From Theristus sp. LFF4_11 (taxonomy: Eukaryota > Nematoda > Chromadorea > Monhysterida > Xyalidae), in contig JASANC010004600.1 of assembly GCA_030248135.1 (NCBI GenBank), positions 1-64,000 of the forward strand: a DNA stretch of 64,000 nucleotides. Reading direction: 5' to 3'. Below, one piece after another: positions 42,201 through 54,900 of the stretch. The notes under the pieces are model-generated. The model saw only the letters and a program-made list of their open reading frames with translations, had not been told where the DNA came from and ran no database searches. Every line of letters begins with the position of its first letter. Position 1 is the first letter of the stretch. The position numbers and the translations under genes are program-made.

Positions 42201-42925
42201 CGCTGGCCAAGGTAAAATGTAATATTTTTGAAAACACAACACATAACAACAGTCGAAATGAGGCACATTGAATTGAATTATATTTTCTCGGAAATATGAT
42301 GTAGCTCTTTATTAGGTTTTCCTATGAATTTCTCAGGCGGTTGAAGAGTTTGAAGAATTGTTTACCATAGCGGATAATAACAAACAATTAGAATTGTTGT
42401 TTCTTTCTTTTGAAACAATCATTGTTATGTTATATGAAACTATAATTTGTTGCACTCAATTTTAGTAAGTAGTTAGTTTGCTCTTGGTCCAGCATTTTTG
42501 AACACTACTGCTAATCCCATTAATGCGGTGTGTTCTGTCTTTAAGATAATGCACTTGTAAAACCAGTGTGTTCAAAATCTATTCCCAAGCTGCAATTTAA
42601 AATCCATACGGGTATGTGTAGAGACATCTGTATTTTTGTTCCGTTTCAAAGATTCCTCAGTTTTCCAGATTATATACACCCGAGATGCTATTATTTCGAG
42701 TAGAAAGTCTCGTGAGACTTTCTCATATTGCGAGACTTCAGAGGAAAAGACTGGAATTTCTGAATAGCGAATAGAGATTGCAAACTGTACAGCTAATGGA
42801 TGGTAACGATAATGTTGTGCTGATAACGGATAATGAATAATAATCGAACTGAAATGTAACTGTGAAACGAACTGCTTCTTGTGAAGTACTCGGAATCCCG
42901 AAAAACCCCCAAAAACGCCCAAAAC
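36217..42925. other. Intergenic region, 6.7 kb, no gene supported
   Basis: AT-rich DNA with T-runs and many in-frame stops. A polyadenylation-like AATAAA near 37222 and another near 37436 could end the ABC transcript. Open frames up to about 115 codons (for example around 38970 and 41000) have no family motif and no matching splice partners. One inverted CCAAT pair lies at 39857-39890. I see no RNA gene, though tRNA-size genes could be missed by eye. Confidence 0.5.
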
Positions 42926-45900
42926 ATGCCACATTCATCATCAAACATCGTGCGTCTACTGCTGCATTTTACCATCATCATTCTCAACTTTTCGGCCAAT
43001 CAGCTCGTCGTCACCTTCGGCCAATCAGCGACGACCACGCAGGAATCGCCGACCAATCAGACGACGACCACGCAGGAATCGCCGACCAATCAGACTGAAA
43101 CGGATGAAACAACAACGATTCAGAGTTCAGGTAAACGCGTAGAATCGAACAAACTCTTTCTTAGATTTGATTTGAGAATTATGATGTTACCATGCAATTG
43201 TTGGGCGATATTTGCATTCTTTGATAAAAGACAAGACTTGAAATTTTTTTAAAAGTTTTACTGACAAATAAACGATCGTTAATGTGCGCTGATTGGCTCG
43301 TTCAAAAAAATCGCTTCGTCGGCAGCAGAAAAGCATTTTTTCTCACCGTTATTTCTTGATTCATCACCTTGTTTGATTTGTTTGATCATCTTGATGAATG
43401 AAAAAGAAAGATGACCCGTTCTGCAGAACTGTTTATTTTTTTCATATGCTAATATTTACAGAAATCCACTATTTGCGGTTTTTTTTCAGTGGATCAAGAC
43501 CCAGTGTGGACTGTCTATGGTTATCCTTTACAAATTAGTCGTTTCGTTATATCAATCGGAACAAATGTATATGTTCGCATCCTGAACACTGAAATCTAGA
43601 CTCTGAACGTCTCATATAAAAACTGAGCATATTTTCAGCATCCCAATATTATACATATTGTCTCCCTTTATTTTTGCGCGCGCCATATGCAAACATCATA
43701 CGGCAATAAGTTTTGCGATGTTGACATAGGCCCGCAGAATCGCGTACAAATAAACGCTAAAGTTTCGCGTTTCGATCGCTTATTTGCCTCCGGGGAAAAC
43801 ACAAACGCCACATACATGTAGTCCAGTGTCCATTGAATGCAAAACGGTGTGTTTCAATAGTGGCGAGTGACCATCTTCAATTGAACTGTAAATGAAAACC
43901 GACTGAAAATGTGTGTGTGTGTGCCATACAGTGCTTGTTTTATAGAGTAGTACTCTAAATTTGTACCAGCCAGCTCGCGAAACCCAAGACAGGAAACTTT
44001 CTTTTCATATCGTCGTGTGGGATTTGCTGCTTTTGAACTGGACTGCTCGTTGATTCGTCGCACAACGTGATGCATAGCCAATCAGCAAGCAAGTTTATGG
44101 TCTGAAAGAACAAAAACTGTCTCTTTGACATGATCTTCAGCAACAGAGGTACGAGCCGATACTAGTGTGTCACAAACGTTAATTATCATTTTTTCCTAAC
44201 ATTATTAATTATGAAAAACATGCCCAGGCTACAATATAATTTTTTATGTTTACAAAAAACAGTTTTTAATCGATGGTCGAAAAAAATTCTGGAATTGCCG
44301 GTTCAAGTTTCACTTTCACTCTGCCCCGCGTGTAAAGCTTTGTTTGTTTTTTGTTTGTTTATTTGAAATAGGAGCTTCCATGGTTGGTAACCGTTTCCAT
44401 TTTTCAGTTCGTTAAAAAATGACCAAAACACACACACACATTCCTAGCAATTTGTCATGATTTATTTCTTGAATCGCCACAAAATATTCCAATGTTTCAT
44501 CAGTCCCCAAAGCAGTGCACATGAAAAATAAAAACTCATCCAACTGAACAAAAAGTCACGTACTTTTGCGATTCAGCTAGAAGTTCCTAAACCCAGTTGT
44601 TATGCACCTTTACACAGGTTTACCACAATAAATAACGCTGGATGATTATTGGTACAAGTGATAAGTACCAGGCTTGCCCAAAATGTCTTGTATAATTCTT
44701 TAACGTTTCGTCAATCTCTTGACTCACAGTCAATTTGTTTAGCGTTTTTTTCTAGGTCCACTGATTGACAGACATGCGCAAATTTTACGTTTTTTTTGCT
44801 CTTGAGTTCCTGCATGTTTAAAATTTTATCATTGGTGTTAACGCGTGTGCACGTCGCCCTTTTTTCACAACAAAAGTTTGTGATCTTCATTCAAGTTTCA
44901 TGGTCGTCGCACTAATCGCCCATTGATGTGTTTTTTTTGTGAAAACAACTTTTTGATCAAAATGTTTGTTGTTTGGTAGTGTATTTTGGTGGTTTTGGTA
45001 ACCCTTCTGCGACCCAATGATTTTAATTTTTTTCAGAGAATTTCTTGCGCGTTGCCAAAGTTTTCCAACGTTTCTGACTGAGTTTCGTTGAAATTATCAC
45101 CGCGATTTTTTATTTTGAGAACTCTATGAAAACGAGAAAAACAACTGAGAAAATGTGATTTTCTGCTGCCGACCACGAAATCGCAAAAAAATGTGATGAG
45201 CAATTCAAAAAATTTCCCGCCAACATATAATGACCAATCAGCGCCAACGCAACTTTATTCTGCTTTGTCTTACATTGCGTTTTTGCCCGTCAGACTTGGC
45301 CGGTTGCGATTTGCGCACGGGACAGTCGTTCATTTACAACTGGCAGGTCAACGAGGACGACCCGATTGGTTGGTTTTTTTCATTTTTTTTTGTTTTTTTT
45401 TTGTCTTTTTCGAGCCGGATGACATTCAGATTAGAATTTCAATGAACGCACCGGAATGGACTAGTTGAAAAATGAAAAAAACTGAACATACAGTAACAGT
45501 TACCTACTTCAGTGATTGCGTGTCTGACGGCACCCAAATTTTCCCAATCAGGTGTTCGGAATGAATCCCCAAGCTCTGTATTGTATTCTGCGCAAACGTA
45601 ACAGGTTTAAATAAACCACTGCAGTTCGACCAATCAGCGCACGGGTTGCTGTCAGAAGTTCCTCTCCTCACCAATAATCATCTTGATTTTCAGGAACCGT
45701 GATTGGTGATCTGCCGTTTGCATCGACAAATGACGATGAGATTTCACTGCGACTCGTCCATGGCGAACCGACCGTTTGGCTGGAGCGCGAGACGCGACAG
45801 ATATTCCTGAATAAGTCCGTCGACAGAGATCAGGTAGATGAGTCTCCGTACTATACATGCTGTTCAATACAGTTTTATCGGAGTTTCCTTCTTTTTGCAA

Positions 45901-48900
45901 AATGAAATTGAATGCATGGATAGGTAGATGGACGTGAACCGGAAATGGATGTGTCTATTGGACGTGCCGGATTGTTGATATCATGAGATGATTACTGTGG
46001 ATATGTCGCTTTATGAACTGAGTATAAAGCAATTGGTCACAAACCATTGAAAACCGATTATTCCCAGAATTGTACATGCCGTGGCACCCCATGCGTCGCG
46101 CGACGCGGGGTCCGTGTTCTGTCCCTTTCCATTTGTATGTCATGTCGTCCACTGGCAGGTCATATCCAAAAAAATAAAAATGAATGGAACGCAAGAGAAC
46201 ATGGGAAAGGGACATATTTTTAGCACCCTATTTTCCCATACCTGATCTCATACTGAATTCCTGATGCTTTGTGTTTCTAAAAACAAAAATCTTTTTCATT
46301 CACAGGGTGAATCGCAGCTTCGTGCGATTGTTGAGTGTCGCAGTTTAGCGCCGTCCGATCATAATTTCAAGGTTTGTCATTCTTTAGTGTTTTTGTTTTC
46401 ACGTTGAAAAAGGCTGTCTTAACAGCTGTCCCGGTGTCCTCCTGTCCACACGGTGCGGTTTCCGTGTCCCGAGAAATAAAAGTAGCCCAAAAGACGAGTC
46501 TGGTGTTGCCACTTTTATTTCTGGAACGCCACGCGGGTCACCCAAGCGGACAAAACACCGGTCGCCTGTTAGGACACCTTTTTAACGTGTTTTCTATGGT
46601 CTAATTTTATATTTTATTTGTTTTTCGAATATCCGTTCAGTTTTAAAATTTTGAATTTTTCATTTCATTTTCTGATTTGTACTTTTTCTAAATTTATTTC
46701 GTTGCACACGTCAAACAGTGCGGCAACCCTGGGGATTACCAGGAACGTCGCTCAAGCCATTAGACAACACCATTTCAAGATAGATGTATGTCTCAAACCA
46801 TGTTCACGTCATTGTTATGGTGTGTAAAATATGCATTCATCATTTTTATCCCGCTGTCTTCATATCACACATCAAAATCCGCCAAATTTTATTTACACCA
46901 TTATCTTTGCATCATCTTGATCCTATCATGGCTATCACTTTTTCTTGTAGTTCTGATTTCATTGTACAGCCGTGTGTGTGTTCTCTTTACACGATTACAT
47001 CGCGCGTGTTGTCCTCTGTTTTTCTACGGTTTTCGAGTCAACAAGTTTTGTGATGCTCAAAATAGACTCGCGATATCAACTGCGCGCGAGTGTGCGGGAC
47101 TGGTGACAATGACGCACAAATAATAAAAGATATGGGCAGCTAGTTGAATTTTACACCTCAGACAAACTCAGGAAAGGGACCGTGCAGTCTGTTGTTTTCA
47201 TAATCCATGTTTTGAATAACAAGTTCTTCTAGTTTTCAAAAAAACACCACAATTCCACTAATAACTTAACTGAACTTGAACTAACACGTCTCCTTGTTGC
47301 TAATTGGCTGCCTTTGAACTGACTGAAGCCAAAATTGGTCGTTTGCTGTGTATCAGATCGTATGCTGTGCTGTGCAGTTTTCCTTTTTAGTGGTCATCTC
47401 CGAAACTGTCACGTAATTGAAATCTGAAAACTTTAGTACAATGGTTGGTTACAACAGAACGTCACAAACCAAATCAGCGCACTGCAAGTAAAACTTTGAA
47501 TTCCACGATTTCGCCATTTGCTTCAATTTCAGGTGAACATCTCCATCTTCATCAACGTGCTTGATGCGAACGACAATGCGCCAACATTCGAAATGCCCGC
47601 TTATTTCATCAACGTCACTGAGGTCAGTCGACAAGCCGTCTTCTGGTTGCTTTTTTGCAGATACACCGACTTGCTTTATTGTGTTTTATTCATTTTTTGT
47701 TTTTGTATTTTTATCGATCAGACAAGCTCGTGGAATGTTCATTAGTATACGGCACCAGAAATCGGTCAGCGAAACGAGTAGTGTGCAATGATAAAAGTGA
47801 CTCTTAAAAACAGTCAAACACGCACGCACAGCACGGAAAGCAAAATCGGGCCCCATCTTCCCTGTCGGTTTCTTCATTGTCAATTATTGGCGTTATTTCG
47901 ATGTAAATTTTTTTTATGGCGGATGTGTTTGTGCAACACCAAGCATTATCGATCGTGTGTTTGTGTTCAACGGTCCAGAGAGTGTCTTTGTGAGCACAGG
48001 TCAGAGTATAAACATTCTGTAAATTTGCGTGTGCGTGCGTGTGTCTATGACGTCGTTTTCGGTCAGGCAGGTTTCCAAAAAACAGCCAATACACACAAAA
48101 AATGGCATCACGTCATTGATCCGGAGGTCGTGCCGAGCGTACTGTCGTCAATGGTGGTGTGCTTGAAACGCCACGTGACCAGTGGCTCGCCAGGTTTCCG
48201 TTCGAGCGCCTGTATGGCGGCTGGCGACAAGTCATAGTAGACGTTCGTCAAGTTCGGCATGCTTTCGCGCAATTCGCGTATCTTCGCAATGTACTGCTCG
48301 TTTACGGTGTCGTCTGACAGCCGCCAAAGTGTGACGCTGCGACGCTCGGGCTCCTTTCTGACCAGCCACACGAGACCGTCGATAACACTGGGCAGTTGGA
48401 GGAGACCTATGCAGATATGAGATATGAGGGCTGTGCGTGTAGGCTGTAGGCCACGTGTGATGCTGTACACTGTACCAGCAAGCAATCAACAGGCGCAGAA
48501 AATTCAAATTTCTGCGGCTAAACGAAAAGTGCACTCATGAAGTGGTATTTAGTGACCGCGTAGCTACTCAAATGAATGCCGCTTAACCAAGCGCACAGGT
48601 AGCTCCTTTGTGTGTAGCCCAATTCAACAAACAAAAAATTCACAGTCAAGTTACCATCAAAAAGTAAACTTCTTTCCAAAAAAACCCGACCGGCATAGAT
48701 GGGAAACGTGACAGCCGTATGCTGAGGCAGCCTGTTTGCGACTGCATCGAGCGCATGCACGGTGCACCGTGCCAGCACCTGCGCACGTCCCAGGAGTTGT
48801 TGAAGTTTAGCGGTGTCGTTTGCTGCCGTGCGTTTCCCTCTGATTGGCGCTGCTGAGGCTTGTGCTAGAAAACAGTAATCCGTTGTTGCATTGCAACTTG

Positions 48901-51900
48901 CAATTGCGATATGGCATGGCGCGTGTCGCGTGTGTCTGATGATCAAGCAATCAGCGGTTCCTCACTGTTTTCATTTTTCTGCTTCCTCACTTTACGTACG
49001 TCACGTCACGTCATGCCACGTCACGCCCCGTCACGTGACGTAACGTTATGTCAACTAACTCCACGTCACGCCTTGTCATGTCACGTCACGTCACGCCTTG
49101 TCATGTCATGTCATTGTCATTGTCAAAGCAGCAATACATGACGCAGCGTATAGCAACATGTACGAAGCCTGTCTCGACGTGCATACACATGTAAATACTC
49201 TGAAAACTTATTTACCCACATTTCATCATCTTCAGCAACATTTCCATCTGCGCTTTCACGACATTGTCGTAATCCTTCTCCAATGACAACGGCACACCGG
49301 GCAACTTCGTCGCGACCAACTGCAGGAGTTCCTCATGGTCTTTCGTGAACGTGTTGCTGCAGTTGAACATTCCGGCTCGCACGGTGGTCACGCCAAAATT
49401 CAGCCAGATCACTTTCACACTCGTCATGTTCGCCATCTCAGTGGTGTCATAATAATCGTGGTAGTATTTCGAAAGTTTCTTGATTGTTATACGGGCGGCT
49501 TCAGTTGATTTGAAGTCGAATTTCACACCGAGCGGTGGATTTGCTGGAATGGAGGTGTAGGCGGCGGTTTTGGGTGAACCGTGAACGTGAATTGGACTTG
49601 GATTCCACAGTGCCGGTGATTTTTTGCTAGCCTATCAGCGCGCTCGAGCAAAATCACGATCATGCACTGGCATTGGCATTGGCGCACTGCTTCTGAACTC
49701 TGGGCGGACAAAAAGTAACATTTACAAGAATGTTAGTCATCAGAAAGACCAGAACCGAGAAAAACTCAAAGCCGTCTCGCGTCTCGACTGACATTTGTTG
49801 AAGATCATGCCAAAGAACTGATCGACGGTGACTTCGGGCGTTTCACTTGGATCGTGACTCAGCACGGCGAACGTCGACGATGCCGCGTTCTCTCCGCCGA
49901 TGTGCCGCACGTCCACCTCGATCAGGTGCACCAGCCCATCGTTGGCGTTCGCGAGCGCATCCAGCAGCTGCTGCCGTGTGTTCACGCGATGGCGCCAGCG
50001 TAGCGCGAGTGTGTCCGTGACCGGAGCTGAACGGAAACAAAAAATGCATTGAAAAAGATTTGTTGTTGATTTTGAAGAGTTACAATAGGTGAGCCACCGG
50101 TGGTTTATGGTTGTCGTTGGCTATGTATGTACACATACGTAGGTACGGAGTGACTTTAGGTAGGTTCGGTTTTTTTAGACACACAACTCCACTCCTAGTC
50201 TGCGTCTGATCTCGCCTTGATAAACAAGACAAGAAATGCCTTATTAACTCGGCCATACTGTAACTAAGCTGTTTTATTAAACGTCACTCAAGATACCAGA
50301 TTTGTGTCACAGTGTGTTTGAAATCGAAGTTTGTTTGTTAGTATGTACTGAACGGACTAAAAGTGTAAAAACTCAAATTAAGCTAGAAGGAAACTGGGCG
50401 CAGAAAATGTGTAGAAAACATCTGCTGGTGGCAATAAAATAAAGCAGAAAAATCAATGAACGAGCATAGAATGAGGAGTCTGAAAAAGTTATCTTATGAA
50501 AAAAATTGCCGGATTTCACAAACTCACGTATGTCCCCATCGGGCGTGGCGTTGCGCGCAAGAAGCGTTTTGAGTCCATTCTCGAGCGACCATATGTGAAT
50601 TGGTACTGGGGTCGTTGTTGTAGTCGTGGTCGTGGTTGTAGTTCTGGTGGTGGTTGTGGTTCTGGTGGTGGTTGTGCTTGTGCTTGTAGACGTGGTTTCA
50701 GTAGCGTTGGTGGACTGCATATTGAAATGGGTTAGGAGTTGTACCTATGACCAGTATCGGGTAAGGATGATGAAAAAAATTGGTGGAATGATCACCAGAC
50801 AACCAGTTGTACGGATCAATCAGTCAGTCTAAATCATTTTGCTTACTGATCAAAAAACGCTGGTGGTTAAATTGACTGCATGTTTTGCCTTTTTTTCAAT
50901 TGATGATGCACCAAACAAATTTGCCGAATAAATCCATGATAATCAATATTTTGAGATGGGTTCCGGGTGAGAGTTTCGGTGAGCAAACTCAGCTTTTGCT
51001 GATCAAAGCATTGTTGCAAATAACGTTTCATTTTGAATTTGCGACCACCCCATTTTAATTTATTTTCAAATAAATGTGTCGATTTCGCTCACCACCGTTT
51101 CCTCAGTAGTCGCGTCAATTGACACCGGAGGCCTAGCGCCACTTTGCTGCTTTTTACTCGTCGTCCAATAATAATAGTCTTCATCATTCAAACTGTCATT
51201 TTTGTTCGTTCGCTTGAGTGGTACGCCAAACGCCAACAATGCTACACCGGCAATAATCAGTAGCAAAAGTGCTACCAGTGAGACAACGACGCACGCCTGG
51301 CAGCGGCGTTCGATTTTCGCCTGACGTGTGATCGGCATTTTTCTTGTTTTTTCCGGTTTCCGGAGTTCGATCGTTTCCTTCCGGAGTGTTTATTATCCGA
51401 ATGTTCGTCTTCAATTGGCACGTTTTTTGTTTCCTTGTTGTTGTCGTTTGGTGTGATTGTTCCGACAATCGTTTGCCTGGTTTTGATTCGCCTCTGAATG
51501 ATTTGAATGTTGTGACATGATGATCGCTACTTGGAGTTGGAGTTTTTCAGTTGAAGAAATTGCCAAGGATCAGTAGTTGTTTCAATACGAAAAGAACTTC
51601 AATAAAAAACACTCTTGATTGCATGACACGGTTCGGCCTGAATAATGAAATCGGCACATTCTAAAATTTCAAACATTTTCTTGAACTGGTTCAGTTTCTG
51701 TGTTTCTTCAGCAATTTCGGCGACTCAGAAATTCCTACTGGCCGTTTTGTCTAACAACAACAGTATAAACCAACAACTTATAGTTTTTCTCATACTCATC
51801 GAATATAGGTACACCACATGACAAGCATTCAGAAAAGCAGCTGTTTTTTGTTCTGAATGCCCCTATAAAAAATGCGATGCTGATGTTTGCCATTCACCTC

Positions 51901-54900
51901 TCGGCACTGAAGACACGTGAAAGTGTGCTTGCTCTTGGTTCTGAGCGGGTGAGCGCACCAAAAAAACTTCTGCTCATTTTTCGTCGCTTGAGGCAAATTA
52001 GTGCAATAGAGGACATAAAAACAGAGAAATTGGCCAAACTGAAACTAGCTAGAAGCTTTTACACTGCTTTTCTTTGAAGCACAGACCAGGGAGAGCGAAG
52101 AGTAATGAATGACACTTCAGTGGTGGCGGCATACGGGAGTGGGCAAGCATAAATGCGCCGTAAAACACCGATAACGCACAAAAACCAACAACATTACATT
52201 AGATTTGCGCGTAAATCTTGTCAAAAAAGCAGAAGGGGAAGTGAAAATGTCAAACTATGCCCTTATAAGCGAGAGACGGAGCACAGCTTTTTCTACTTAG
52301 CTGAGCAGAGATCCCATGTCGTGCAAATGTCAAACAATTCTATTTCTCTGGTTTTTTTTCTAGTGTGTTTTTCGGGCTAATTTTGCTTGTTTTGATACGT
52401 GTTTGCCAGGCAAAAATGTTATTTGCATTCAAAAAAATCGCCTTGTGAATGGAAAAACCAGTTTGTTGCAATGAAACTTGCCAAAAACATTATTATTGTC
52501 ATATTGTTTACAAAACAGATGCTATATTTTGTGTATGGATCACCCGAATAATTGCTATGGAGATGCTTATTTGACTGAATGTGAAGATTTTGAACTATAA
52601 AAATGCCAAAACTGACCTGCTACAGTCAGCTATCTGGTTTTTTCGAACAAAAATCTTGTTGAAAAAAATCTTCACAATTTTGCTGATATAATTCAAACTG
52701 AACAACCCAAACAATGTTGCTGTGAACGCTTTTATAACAGCAAGCAAAAAATGAACAAAAATCTTCAAAAAAACGAAACACAGGAGAAACAGAAAAATAA
52801 ATGCTTTTAAATGCTCTCAAATGCAAATTTACTGCAACATTTGAATGTTTCAAATGTCCAAAAAAACATTTGATCCGATAAAAAGCGACGAACATCGTGA
52901 ATTGGTTCGTTGACATTTGAAATGTCTCAAATGTAGTTCAAATGGTCAGCGCGCGCAATTGCATTTTATATGTGCATATAAAGTTGGGAACAACGTATAA
53001 CTCTGTAATAACATGTCATTATATTGGCTATATAACCTGTGGTGATCTGTGATCAGGGTGCAGTTTATTCTTATTCTTGTTGTAATCACTCCAACATAAT
53101 CAGCAAACCCAATAAACATCTTAACCACTTAACCCTCTCTGGCGCCCAACGACTCGCACCTATCATCATCAATCTTTAACACAAAAATCAACAGAAATCA
53201 ATCAGCAACCACAAATCATTGGCGGATGGAAATGTCAAGGAAAAACGCCAGCAGTTTGCTGAGCAGCAGAGATTGCATGGTCGATGAGGGAGGCGTCGAC
53301 GGACAAGCTTCACGTGCTTCCGGCCGAACGTGCGCCGAGGATTGAGCCGTGATGTGATAGGCCGCAGTGCCGTAAAACCGTAAAAAACGTTTTAAAAAAC
53401 GCAATGAAAATTTCAAAACAAATCAACTTTAATCAGCCAAATGAAACGACGCTAAAACGCAATAAATTTCAAATCAACAAACCAATTTTAATCAGCGAAT
53501 CAAAATAAAGTGATAAATCATTTTCAATCAAACTACGTGATAAATCATTTTCAATTGTTGGGGAGAAGTTGGGAACAACGTATAACTCTGTAATAACATG
53601 TCATTATATTGGCTATATAACCTGTGGTGATCTGTGATCAGGGTGCAGTTTATTCTTATTCTTGTTGTAATCACTCCAACATAATCAGCAAACCCAATAA
53701 ACATCTTAACCACTTAACCCTCTCTATAACCGGTTTTTAAATGCGGGAAAATTTATTCAAATGTTTAGTGCTAGCTGTTCTGTTCAAGTGTTGAGGAAAT
53801 GTAGTTTCACGTTTTTTGCGACTGTCACAGTGGGCTGTAGGAGAACTGAGGGAAGGAGAACTGAGCACGGAGAACTGAGGGAAGGAGAACTGGTCACGCG
53901 GAAAACTGAGTCCCACGCATGTGCCCTCAACGGAGGACTGAGTCCCACATGTTTTTCTGGTTACATGCGAGTTTGTCTTCATCACTGTTGTTCAGCTTTG
54001 GTTTATTTAGAATTTTACGTTGTATTTATAAAACTGTTTAATAATATTTAAATCTTTTAATAAAGAAAAACATTTTCTATTTTCTATAAACCGTCCAGAA
54101 TCATTTCATTGTGGCACAAAAGGAAAATCACATGAGCCTACATAACCAAGTATTGTAGCTATTTGCACTATTACCGAAATAACCTTTACCATTTCTTGTG
54201 TTCATTGTGTCTGTCCGACTTATCTTAGTCACACGCCCGCCACATGACCGTTCTATTTTGTTGATACTTATTCAATCTTACATTCTACATAAGTCAGACG
54301 TTTCTATCAGTTTAGTCACTTCGCCACTTCACCATTTTTTCACCATTCGTGTTTACGTCGTTTCACTTTTCACCAAGTCTAACCATCGTTTCTGTTGTTG
54401 TTTGCAATAAAAGTAACCAAGAAGAACTACATCTCCCGCATTTTTAGATAATTTATTATTAATAATAAATAGGTATAGGGACAGGGAACAAAGCCAAAAA
54501 CGCATTTGGTGATCAGTTCTCCGGGGCCTCAGTCCTCCTTCCCTCAGTTCTCCGCCCGCGTGTGTGAGCTGTGACCAGTCCTCCGGGCCTCAGTCCTCCT
54601 TCCCTCAGTTCTCCGCCACCCGTCACAGTGACCGCAGGTGGACCCACGAACGCTCAAAAGAAAACTGACGCTGCCAATAAAGCATAAAACGAAACGAAAC
54701 GTAATACAAAGCATAATAGACCGTGCCTCGATGCAGCACATCGACACAGGCGCATTTGAGAGCATTTGAATTGCAAAATGCGGAGATTAAATGCGTGAAC
54801 ATTTAATGGATCAACTGCGATGGCAGTTTTTGGGCCTTTTTAATGTACCCCTCAAATGTTTCTTGATGTGGTATTATAGGTTTTAGAGGCACTTAAATGT

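Noticed and set aside
43490..43600. Extra cadherin exon after a T-rich acceptor
   Set aside because: Short frame with no donor that keeps the phase required by the next exon at 45294.
50496..50832. Gly- and Val-rich plus-strand frames
   Set aside because: Antisense of the Thr-rich stalk exon of FAM151 gene A.
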